Assembly: GCF_034702125.1 (NCBI RefSeq)
Contig: NC_085876.1
Coordinates: 7,940,364 to 8,004,363 of the forward strand
Origin: Engraulis encrasicolus
Taxonomy: Eukaryota > Chordata > Actinopteri > Clupeiformes > Engraulidae
Direction: 5' to 3'
Length of the DNA stretch: 64,000 nucleotides
A program made the translations under genes and the position numbers. The notes below the pieces were generated by a model that saw only the letters and a list, made by a program, of their open reading frames with translations, was not told the DNA's origin and did no database searches. Positions 41,401-51,700 of the stretch are shown one piece after another (the stretch's first letter is position 1; every line of letters begins with the position of its first letter).

Positions 41401-44400
41401 ATATCAATATTAATCCCGAAGCAGCTCTCCCTCTCCAACCCCTTTGATGCTCTGGACAGGAGAAAAGTTGCTAAGCTGCTTTGCTAACGTCACCAAGTCT
41501 CCACCTATGTCTGTAGGCTCCATCCATACGTTTTTCAGCACCAGACGTCAAGTGGTAGCAACACAGTTAATGCCCAAAATGGAAAAGTAATTCGTCATTG
41601 ATGTAGGCTAGGCTACAAACAACGAACATGCTTCGTAGATGCTGACTTCACTTTAGCGTATTACAGTCCACTGACGTCTACTACAAAACGTCATTGGAGT
41701 TGGACTCATGACCAAAACCTGTCTTATTCCAACATAACACCTCGTATTAAATGTTTAGCACTGGTTTTAAACGAAATGGCAATGCATTATTCATTTCGTG
41801 AATTTATAACCATTGTAACAGCTTGGCATAGCCTAACATTAATTTAATGTCCGTTTCGTTAAGAACAAGCTGCAGCAAGGCTAGTTTTACTGTAGGCTAA
41901 GCGAATCCTGTTCACGAAGTGGTCTCTTGTTACTAAGGGTATTGACTTATAAAAAAGGCATACAGAAATCACATTCCACATAATCCAATTCCGATTCTGT
42001 TTTGTTTATTTTATTTACACTGCATCAATATAAATTAACATCTCGGTAGTTGTAGTGGCACACTTATGACTCCTCCCACCCTCCATGCATGAATGAAGTT
42101 TGTTGACAGACGTGACGTCACTGTTTGGGTCCGACCATGAAATTAAAGTGACAGGCGCCGGATCATCTTCAATGACAGCATAGTTGATTATCCTTTTAAA
42201 GACATATCCTTACTATCTTCAGATGACTACTTAATTCTACCGTTTTGTTCAATTTCGTCATATTTTGGAAAATAATTGGTGAATGGAATTATTTGTTATG
42301 GCTATGGCTCATCAATTTCTGTCTTTCTGCTCAGTTGACTGAAGAAGGTTATTTTAATGCAAAAAGAAAGGCTGCAGAGCATGGGAAAGCCATTGAGCTA
42401 ACAACGCACTTGAAGAACTTTTGAGTGACATCATTTAACGCAAATTAATAAATCAAATCATATTTGCTTATTTATGTCATTATCTATTTGCAATAGGCCA
42501 GTTAAGTTAGGCCTATATTCAGGGGCCTAGGTGCAGACTGGAACTTGTAGACACCAAATAGTTCACCATCCACCATCTGGAAACAACCTGTGGCATAAAA
42601 GCGATAAGCAACGAGAATCTGGAGAATGGGTGCCACAACAGACTATTAGGGCCTATTTTGTGAATCTGAAACTCACTATTGCTGTAGAATTGAACAGGGT
42701 TTAGCCTATCTTGAATATTTATGCGTGGAACTCTATCTTGTAACTCAAGCAGACGAATAACAGCAGCCATGTTGTCCCAATAACGCATTTAAACCTCCTC
42801 CAGGGGTGGCTTAAATTAATCAGGCAATGCAGGTTTATCCTTGGGTTAAAATAACTGGTGCAACAGACTCAAAATTAATCTCAGTTTAAGTGGGGTATTA
42901 AATCTGAGTTTAGCCATGGATTAGATTTAACCAGAGATTACTGGAAGCTAAGTTTAAACTGGGTTTAAGTTTGGTGCAACACAACTAAAAATTAAACTTA
43001 GATTAAATGTAGATTAAAATTTAAACCACGTTGGTGCAACCCACCCTTACAATCATGGACATAATTATAGCCAACATGACTTGCAGATACGAAGTGCAGA
43101 GGAAATATACAGAACAAGTGCAGATGCAAAGTAGTGTTAGGTTTTTTTGTAAGTGAAGTAGAGTACACACACATACACATCATGTCAAGAGTCTGTCCTG
43201 GGACTTGGGCAGCTCAAGCATAAGTGTAGTAGATAGTTAGATGTCAGATAGTCAGATGCAGTAGATCAGGGGTGGAGAACCTTTGTCTCAAAGGCCATTT
43301 ACGGCCCTTGACTTAATTTTATCCGGCCCCTGATGTAATTTTAATGTTATGCTGTTTCACATGAAATATGACATATTTTGTAAAGGAATCCTAGAAATTA
43401 CATTTGCAATACAATCAAGTTATTTTCAGGGGACATAGATAAGGTGGGGTCTGTTTTAAAGGTGGCTGCCTTCAATAAAGGTCTAAAGTGCGGGGGGAAA
43501 TCCTGATTTGTGTTCATAGTACGGCCCCTGGAGGGCATTTACGACCCTTGGAGGAATTTGAAGTGGCCCCTAGAATGAAGAAGGTTCCCCACCCATGCAG
43601 TAGATAGTCATACAAAGGCAAATTGGGGAAAGGCTCCTCATACTTCCTCGTCTTTGCTTGGTCAGATTGCCAACCACACAGGCTACATCAGCGTGGACTG
43701 GAGGAAAGTGGAGCGCGACGTCAACAAGGCCAAGAAGCAGCTACAGATCAACGTGGAGAAGCCACCCAAGGCAATCAAGACAAAGACAGAAGAGGTATGA
43801 AGTCTTAAGTTAATACTGACTTTCCATCAGCGATCAATAGTAACTTGAATAATTACAATAATGGTAACATTTTATTTTAATGTTCACATGTTAGCCACTT
43901 ATATATAATTGTGTATGTATAGAAGTGTATAATAACGTTATTTGTTAAGCAAAATCAACAATTTCTTATTGATATAATTGTAACAAGGACCTAACAGGCC
44001 CTTAAAACATGTATATAAGTCACTTATACACAGTAAATAGACACGTATTAGTGTCCAACATGTGAACCCTATTCTTAAGTGTTACCATAATAACTTGTAT
44101 AGCGCAATACATACAAACATACAGCTCAATCAGCTTGAACAGTTTTATATATAACTGATTGTTGACAAGTTTGGCAGTTTTATCAGCTTTTTTCCAACTT
44201 GTTGATGCTCATGGCATACTCATGAATAATGTGTGAATATGTTCCATTATACACTTACAATGTACATCAGGACTTGATACCTAAGGACTTGGTCCCTCAG
44301 GTAAACAGGTTTTTTGTTTGTTTGTCTCCGTTCCTTTTGTAGTGTGTAACTTCTGTGTAACCACATGCGATATTATGTACGCACAATGTACATGCATCTA

Positions 44401-45426
44401 ACCATATCCCTACCACGCAAGGGCGCCGGAACGAGTTTTAAAGGGGTGGTGCATTTTTTTCTTGATTCTTTATTTCTTAAAAATGTTACTGCTGTTGAAC
44501 TCCACTCATTTGTCTGCCGTAAAACTTGAGAAAGCCTCATTTAGGAAGCCCAAAAGTGGGGATGCGAATGCACCTGTGCTACCACTATAGTAACTGTCTA
44601 AGCCCATACGTATCGCTTCACACTTTGTTATACATTTTTCTACACTACTTAATATAACAACAGTTGTGAAAGTATACTTTGTTATACACTTGTATATGTT
44701 TATATATTTTATGCCCATGATGTAACTGGGGCAGTAAAATGACGTATAATTGGGCAAGGTGTACATTGTACAGTGTGTGTGCATAATGTTGCATCTTGAC
44801 AAGTAGATTTACTTAAATTGGACTTGTGAATAAAGTCTGACCACTCCTTTTAGACTCTATCCGTCAATACATTTCCTATAATTTACATTGTCCTTTTTTC
44901 CTGAAAAGAAAATCTACCCAGAAATTGTAGATATGAGTTGTGTATTGCTTGTTTTTCACATCTGAAGAAGGGTCCATTGACCTGAGTCTGCACACTTAAA
45001 ATCCATTAAATAATAATAAAAAAAAACATCAAAAACAGGATTTTAAGTGTGCATGGGAGATTACGTGGCATAGGAGATTCACATCCCCGGAAAAGGTGCA
45101 GGACAAAGGCTGACTAGTTTTCGGAGTGAGGAGTCCGCACACTTAAAGTCCCTTTTGTTGTTTTTTTATCCTTCTTGGTTTTTTTTAAATTATTATTATT
45201 ATTTCAGCGATGAAATAATAGAAAAACAACAAAACAGATTTTAAGTGTGCAGACTCCTCACTCTGAAAATTATGGCCGGCCTTTGTCCTGCACCTTTTCC
45301 TGGGATGTGCACAATCTTCACCTTTAACTCCTTTCCCCCTTTTAACAGGTCCAAATCTTTGTGAAGAACAATATCATCGTGATGGGAGGGTTCGCTGGCG
45401 GATTCCTGATCGGACTGGCCTCATAA
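35444..45426 (+). CDS. fundc2: FUN14 domain-containing protein, FUNDC2-like, 5 exons
   Basis: This is an outer mitochondrial membrane protein of the FUN14 family. Exons are 35444-35462, 37238-37379, 37707-37782, 43666-43794 and 45349-45426, giving 147 aa. The start MADMKK is chosen as the first ATG before a good donor. Residues around 15-45 (WW, then [20 protein letters not shown]) and the glycine-rich [17 protein letters not shown] segment are FUN14 hallmarks. The C-terminus ends GGFLIGLAS. The [11 protein letters not shown] block and the VKKN C-terminal block resemble FUNDC2. The YEVL LC3-binding motif near the N-terminus of FUNDC1 is absent, supporting FUNDC2 over FUNDC1; a different upstream exon cannot be excluded. 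Intron 3 is 5.9 kb and packed with transposons. Confidence 0.9.
36086..36139. repeat. short tandem duplication, period 29 bp, fundc2 intron 1
   Basis: GAACCAAATATCAT followed by A or G and TTCCAGACA occurs twice in a row with one or two differences. Confidence 0.7.
36797..37167. mobile_element. hAT-type miniature element, fundc2 intron 1
   Basis: Inverted ends CAGGGGTGGAACTTAAA and TTATTTCCATCCCTG. Target duplication GAGTATAT and GACTATAT (7 of 8). It ends 70 bp before the exon 2 acceptor. Confidence 0.85.
38935..40557. mobile_element. 1.6-kb palindromic hAT-type element, fundc2 intron 3
   Basis: It begins GGTAACACTTAATTTTAGGG and ends CCCTAAAATAAAGTGTTACC, with a perfect 8-bp target duplication GTGATGTT (38927-38934 and 40558-40565). 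The two halves are near-perfect inverted copies for about 720 bp each, pairing 38935-39665 with 39825-40557, around a spacer of about 150 bp. No transposase frame is seen. Short relatives with the same ends are at 54764-55056 and 43863-44086. Confidence 0.92.
40886..40933. repeat. left half of a teleost interspersed repeat split by a transposon
   Basis: TTACATTACATTGCATTTGG and then CAGACGCTTTTTAACCAACGCGAC match the common fish module. The motif normally continues ACTTACAA; here it is cut, and TACAATC resumes at 43048 after the 2.1-kb insertion. Confidence 0.75.
40934..43046. mobile_element. PIF/Harbinger-like element, 2.1 kb
   Basis: Inverted ends GGGTGGGTTGCACCAAC and GTTGGTGCAACCCACCC, with subterminal TTTAAAC-rich inverted stretches. 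Flanking trinucleotides are TAA and TTA, and the interrupted host motif normally reads GCGACTTACA, consistent with a TWA duplication. A minus-strand stretch (about 42519-42788) reads like the degenerate start of a Harbinger transposase ([18 protein letters not shown]). No full transposase remains. Confidence 0.75.
43267..43597. mobile_element. hAT-type miniature element, fundc2 intron 3
   Basis: Ends CAGGGGTGGAGAACC and GGTTCCCCACCCATG are inverted, the right end slightly mutated. Perfect 8-bp target duplication CAGTAGAT (43259-43266 and 43598-43605). It ends 68 bp before the exon 4 acceptor. Confidence 0.9.
43863..44086. mobile_element. GGTAACA-ended miniature element, fundc2 intron 4
   Basis: Ends GGTAACATTTTATTTTAA and TTAAGTGTTACC are inverted and resemble the palindromic element at 38935-40557. 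Internal ACATGTTAG and CCAACATGTG blocks are also inverted. The target duplication is ATAAT at best. Confidence 0.65.
45080..45309. repeat. inverted repeat (hairpin) just before the last fundc2 exon
   Basis: Arms at 45080-45167 and 45222-45309 are inverted copies, e.g. AAGGTGCAGGACAAAGGC pairing with GCCTTTGTCCTGCACCTT and GAGTGAGGAGTC pairing with GACTCCTCACTC. The loop is about 54 bp. The right arm ends 40 bp before exon 5. A weaker inverted pair (ACACTTAAAATCC/GGATTTTAAGTGT) lies at 44990-45050. Confidence 0.8.
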
Positions 45427-45673
45427 CTCCCCACTGCACTCCAGGCGCTGCTTTTATTTTATATTTTGTGTTTCTGTTATTCTTTAGAATCTTCCCTTTA
45501 TTCTCAAGGGTCTTCCAGTTCTACCTACCATCATGATGTCCGAAATATCTTAATAGCAAGAGCATATCAAATCAGTGTATTGCTGTGCTTACTGGACTTA
45601 CCAAAAAAAACTGTGTTTTTCTTTTATGATTATAAGATTATGGTCAACAAGTGTTGATAATAGTAAGTTTGTT

Positions 45674-45679
45674 AATAAA
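45674..45679 (+). terminator. fundc2 polyadenylation signal
   Basis: AATAAA about 250 bp after the stop codon; the only canonical hexamer in the near 3' flank. Confidence 0.6.
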
Positions 45680-45896
45680 ATATGATGTGCTCTGTAAAAC
45701 GAGAGCTTTTTTGCATGAATGATGTTAAGTGTGGTATGTTTTGTGTAAGTGGTACTTTTGTTGTATGGAGGAATGCTGTGCAAGAATACAGGACTATATT
45801 TCCCACTGGCTTTCCTGTTGTGTTTTTTTGTCGCCTCTTTTTTGAGAGTGATAAAGAATCTTTTAGTTGCCGGATATAAATTAATGATGCACATGA

Positions 45897-47620
45897 AAAT
45901 AATAATAATAATAATAATAATGAATTTTATTTGAAAGCGCCTTTCAAAACTCTCAAGGACACTGTACAGACAGAAACAAAATAAAACAAGACACATAAAC
46001 AGAATTTTAAACAAAAATAAATAAATGAATACAATTTTTTTTTTTTTTTAAATATGAAAATAAAATAAAATAAAATAAAACAGAATTTAAGAATCATAAA
46101 GAATAGGCTATTTGAAAAAGATAGGTTTTTAGCCTGGATTTGAAAAGGGGGAGAGAGTCAGTATTGCGGATGTCAGGGGGAAGGGCATTCCACAGCTGAG
46201 GAGCAGAGCAGCTAAAAGCTCTATTCCCCATGGAATTAAGACGGGCAGAGGGGACAGAGAGGAGAATGGAGGAAGAGGAACGGAGGGGGCGGGAGGGAAC
46301 AGCAATGTGAATAAGATTAGAAAGATAAGGGGGGGCAAGATTGTGGATAGCCTTGAAGGTGTGGAGAAGTATTTTAAAATGAATTCTATATTTGACAGGG
46401 AGCCAGTGAAGATGTTGCAGTGCAGGGGTAATATGGTGACAGGAAGGGGTTTTTGTAATGATGCGGGCAGCTGAGTTCTGGACCAGTTGGAGCTTGTGGA
46501 GAGATTTTTGAGGGAGACCAAAGAGGAGAGAATTACAGTAATCAATGCGGGAGGTGACAAGACTGTGTACAAGAATGGAGGTAGAATGGGAAGTGAGAGA
46601 GGGGCGGAGACGGTTAATGTTGCGTAGGTGGAAATAAGCAGACCGTGTGATGTTGTTAATGTGGGAGAGGAAGGATAGAGAGCCATCAAGCAAGACGCCC
46701 AGACTCTTAACTTGAGGGGAGGGGGAGACAGGAGAGTTATCAATTGAGAAGGAAAAACTATCAGATTTAGATAAGGTGGATTTGGTGCCTACAAGTAGGA
46801 CTTCAGTTTTGTTAGAATTGAGTTTCAAAAAATTGGAGGTGAACCAGGATTTGATTTCAGAGAGACAGGTGGTGAGGGAGGGGGGAGGGAGAGTGTCAGA
46901 GGGTTTGCCAGATAAATAGAGCTGGGTGTCATCAGCATAGCAATGGAAATTAATTTTGAATTTGCGGAATATATTACCAAGGGGAAGGAGGTAGGTGATG
47001 AAGAGGAGGGGCCCCAAAACAGAACCTTGAGGGACACCAGAGGTAACAGGGGAGGGCTTAGATTTAAAAGACTTCATTTGAATAAATTGAGAACGACCAG
47101 AGAGATATGAGTGGAACCAGTCAAGGGGTGTGTTACTAATGCCAATTGAGGAGAGTCTGTGGAGAAGGATAGAATGAGAGATGGTGTCAAAGGCTGCACT
47201 GAGGTCAAGGAGAATGACAATAGAGAGTAGTCCAGAGTCAGCAGCCATGAGCAGGTCATTAGTGATTTTAACTAGGGCGGTTTCAGTGCTATGTCGGGGG
47301 CGAAAACCAGACTGGAAGTGCTCATAGAGGGAGTTAAGAGTTAGATGGGAATGGAGTTGAGAGGCTACAATTTTTTCTAGAATTTTGGAGATGAATGGAA
47401 GGTTGGAGATTGGGCGGAGATTGTTGTAGTCAGAGGGATCAGAGCCAGGTTTTTTGAGTATAGGAGTGACAGCAGCAACTTTGAACAGAGAGGGTACAGT
47501 ACCAGTAGAGAGTGAGGAATGGATGATGGCAGAAATGAAGGGGAGGAGAGAGGGGAGGCAGGATTTGATGAGGGTGTTTGGTTGTTTGAATTCATCATGA
47601 GTGTTAGTAGAATAGCCTAG
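45897..47620 (-). mobile_element. 5'-truncated L2-like LINE with open reverse transcriptase frame
   Basis: On the minus strand the frame is open from about 47615 down to the stop at 46094, roughly 500 codons. It contains the RT blocks [30 protein letters not shown] and YADDTQLYL, then the C-terminal part ending near [10 protein letters not shown]. The 5' end is lost (no endonuclease domain). The 3' UTR reaches an AAT-repeat tail at 45898-45921. The intact frame suggests a fairly recent insertion between fundc2 and dclk3. Confidence 0.9.
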
Positions 47621-48723
47621 AAATCAAAATGCATGCACTCCATCAATCCTTGAGATGTGCTGCATGCCAACAGCGCATGGACTGCTACGTACATTCACTT
47701 GCTGCACTGCAGACAGCGCCTGCCCTGACACATTCACATATACTATGACTTTGAAAGGGAGTGCACAGGGGGAAAAAGTGTGGTAGAACCATGTAAGGTG
47801 GGCCTTGACTGGAATCTACCGGTATATTGGGGCCTTGTCATCATTGGTTTGGGAACCCCTGTGCTACTGTCCCCTCAAGGGAATGGTAATTATGCCAAAT
47901 GCAGAGACACTATGTAGCCTCCAGATGGCACTGCAGGAGCTTGTCTTAACCTTTGACAGGTCTCAGGGAAGCCCATGGCACAAACTCCAAATAGTCCCAA
48001 ATTGTTTGGTGTCTGTTTGCCATTCGTCCTCTGACAGTCTGACAACAAGGGTGTGCACTGAACTGCATGGGGATTTTTTTTTTCACAATTAGGCCTACAT
48101 TACATTTGCAGTGAATGCTGAGAATCCCACACACACTCACAGTCTGCAGGTCTAGGGATTGCTTTGGGTTACTTCAACCCCCAGAATTTAACACTTGACA
48201 CTTGATTCAGTTTATTATGTTCTACTGTTTCAAATATCCATATAAACTAGTGGACTAAAAAATCAGTTAGACCCAGAAAAAAAATCAAAATTTCAGACAC
48301 CAACAATAAGGTCAAATAAAAAATCAAAATTTCAGACACCAACAATAAGGTAAAATGCATGCACAACCACCGAGACACGAGAATAACACTCATGCTGGCC
48401 CTCCTGTGCTTTGGCCTTCACTCCCCCGTTTGTTTGAGTGTTTGCTGTGTCTTTCAGGGGTTGCGTACGTAACCACGGTAACATGAAGCAGGATGTGACA
48501 TCCGGTACCCCGCTCGGCCAGCCAGTCAACAGGTGCATTGACGCCAGAGAACCAAACAAGCCATATCCTTAGAGCGAGCTAATGTCCAGTTGTCTCCAAA
48601 CGTCACTTTTGCATTTTGCCAAGCATGCAGGATCTCTTAACACACGTCCTTCGAAACATTGGTTTTCTGGAAGTTGATGTCCTAACCTGAGGGAAACAGC
48701 TGCGCAGGGTGCGCGCGGGGGAA
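47621..48723. other. dclk3 upstream region
   Basis: No gene seen. A 34-bp block (AAAATCAAAATTTCAGACAC then CAACAATAAGGT) is duplicated in tandem at about 48280-48352. The last 100 bp become GC-richer (GTGCGCGCGGGG at about 48709) next to the proposed dclk3 first exon, so the promoter is probably here. Confidence 0.5.
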
Positions 48724-51700
48724 ATGATGCCCTTGTGGAATCACCGCTTCGCGGGACACAATGCGCGCAATCCATGTGAGTTTCTGTTCCATGACGACCT
48801 TGTTAATTAATTATTTGTTGAGCAACTGTTTAGCAGAAGTGGCAGGAGGGAAATTAAAAGCGTGTTATAACTTCGTCAGCTCTTCATCCAGACATCTTGA
48901 GTTGGAGCATTGCTCTCTTTGAAGGAACTAAGGAAACTTAATAAATAATGACTTGTTTGTGTGAATGTGTAAGACCATACGATCGGATGAGATTTGACTC
49001 TTTCGCTGCGTTCGGCTACAACGGTCACTGGAGATTCCAAGTCCTCCAAGTACAGAGTCACTGAATAATTTAACATAACAGAGTGCTTCGTGTGTAACTG
49101 TATGGGGTTTGCCCCCCTGCTCCTCTCTTTGATGAGCCAAGTACCCCGCCGTCTTATCGTGTGCGTTTTTGTTTTCTTCCAGGTGGCCTTACAAAAAAGC
49201 ACCCGGAAAAAGGGGGATCTCCACCCCGAAATAAGTGCCCAATGCTCGCACCTCTGGCCCCAGCTGTAATGGGGCCAGGGGTCAGTGTGAGCAACAAGGC
49301 AAATGATTGTTACGGCCAGCACATTATGATTGGCGGCTGTGCGCCAAGGCGAAATGGATACCACACGAGGCACGCCGAGGGCTCTCCAGTGCGCCCCCGC
49401 CTTGTCACCATAATTAAGCCTAACGAGGACGGGGTTATCAGGAAGATCTCACTGCTCCTCAACCGCAGGGCCGTGGTGTCGTTTGAGCAGCTGCTAAGTG
49501 ACGTGTCTGAGGCTTTGGGGTTTCCCTCCTGGAATAACGAGCGCGTGCGGCACCTGTTCACGCCGGCCGGACAGTCGGTCATCAGCCTCTCCCAGTTTTT
49601 CCACGCGGATGATGCGTTTCTGGCTGTGGGACGCACGCGACCTTCCGTCATCAGCCTGCAGATGGCGTTGGAGGAGCTGTTCCCGGACTGCCCGGGTTAT
49701 TGCGACGAGCTGCTGCGACGGTGGCAGCGGAGCATGAGGCCCAAGGCGAGCAAGGCCGACAGCGGTTTCCATGATGTCAGCCCCAAGGAGCACAACAACA
49801 ATAACAGCCACTCCCTGAACGACACGCCGTCAGTCAGACCCAACAACCTCCAACCTCTCTATAACAAACAACAGGAGAGAGACTTGAAGGAGGAGCAGAG
49901 GAGAGACAGAGAGAGGAGGACGAGGAGGAGAGCAGAAAAGCTGGTACCAGAGGGATACCAGGTGAAGGCGAATGAGCAGTCTGACCACCGGTTACCTTTA
50001 TTACCTGGGAGGCCTGGTGAGCCAAGAGAACAGGGGCACAGACAAACAAAAAACAAAGGTGCACACACGGGACCAGGTTCACATCCCAAACCCGCTGGCC
50101 CAAAAAGCAAAAAGGCCATTAACACCCTCCACACAAACGTGCCCCAACCCGCACAGGTCACAAAGTTACAGGAAATTACATCACACGAGACACCTAAGCA
50201 GACACCACCAGAGCCGTCGCGGCAGGACGCACCAGAGCTGCCGGACGGAGACGCCGTGGTCACGCAGGTGGACATCGAGCGCTTCTATGACATCGGGCGC
50301 GTAGTGGGCGACGGCAACTTTGCGGTGGTGCACATGTGCGTAGAGCGCAGGACGGGCCTGACGCGCGCCATGAAAGTCGTGGACAGGGCCAAGTTGCAGG
50401 GCCGGGAACACATGATCCACAATGAGGTGAATGCATGAATGAATGAATGAATGAATGAATGAAATCCTTATTGTCCAAAAATGGGGAAATGTTTCTTTCA
50501 GTTTCACCATTTAGAAAGAAACACCTAGGCCTATGACATGTGAGGCATAGCACAGTCAAGACATTGTCAGAAACTCCATTTCACATAAAAGAAAGTTAGG
50601 AATACCACTCCAATAAATAGATAATGTGTATATGCCTAGGTCTTGGGTACAAATCCCACTTTGCAGTGGTGGAACAATTGCACACAGGGACCCAGGGCAA
50701 GATACTGATAGGGCCCCCCATACGGCCTGCCAAGGTCAAGCTAGGGCCCCACCATCCCAATATGGGAGGGCCCTACACACAGGCAGGGGCATGAGCCCCG
50801 CTTGCCCCCCCTATAGCTCCGCCCTTGCCTCTTTGTTCATCATATTTACTGCATTGGGAACACACCATTTCAGGTCTCCCTGCTGGCCAGTCTGAAGCAT
50901 CCCAGGGTGGTGCAACTGCTGCGGTGCCACCACACCAGCACACACATCTACCTGATCATGGAGCTGGCGTCCGAGGGGGACCTGTTTGATGCCATCGTGT
51001 CCAGCGTCAAGTTTAGTGAGGGCAGCGCGGCGGGCATGCTGAAGGACATCAGCGACGCCCTGCACTTCATCCACAGCAGGAGCATCGTGCACCGAGACAT
51101 CAAGCCCGAAAACCTGCTGGTACTCACTCACCACACATCCTCACCCACATACAGGCCAGCCGACACACCTTCTTTACCCTCATGCACACACACAGGCAGG
51201 CAGACAGTCAGATACGGTCGCATAAACACATGCTCACAAGCACACAAATCCTATACACAAAGATGCATCAAGCCAGAAAATGGTAATTACACATCCTCTC
51301 ATACACAGAGAGATAGACACACACGTTTGCATATACACATGCTCACAAGTACAAACGTACACAAATCCTGCACACAAAGGCGGACCACCAAAACACAAAA
51401 CTTGCTGGTGCTTGCACACCCAGTCTCTCACCCTCTCCCACACAGACAGACACACATGTTCCCATGCATGCACAGATGCTGACAAAAACATACAAACCCT
51501 GTATACAGAGAGACAGCAAACGAGAAAACCTGCTATGACACATCCATTCCCATGCTTTCCCACATGCATAATACACATACACATCTGTAAGTGAGGTGTG
51601 TCTGCACAGTCCGTCACTCGGGACTCGAAACCGCCACCTCCTAGTCAACGTTTCAGTTCGGGCATGGGAGGCTCATTCCCATAGCTCTATGCTGTTGATA

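Noticed and set aside
42519..42788. 89-aa minus-strand frame as a host gene
   Set aside because: It lies inside the Harbinger-like element and resembles the start of its transposase, with later decay.
45349..45426. Possible U12 intron before the last fundc2 exon (CCTTTAAC upstream of the acceptor)
   Set aside because: The donor is GTATGA, not GTATCC, and CCTTTAAC lies too far from the acceptor with a normal pyrimidine tract between.
50907..51482. 191-aa frame from dclk3 exon 3 into the intron
   Set aside because: The first 71 residues are true kinase sequence. The rest is intron read-through over the tandem array, since the next kinase exon joins in phase at 52336.
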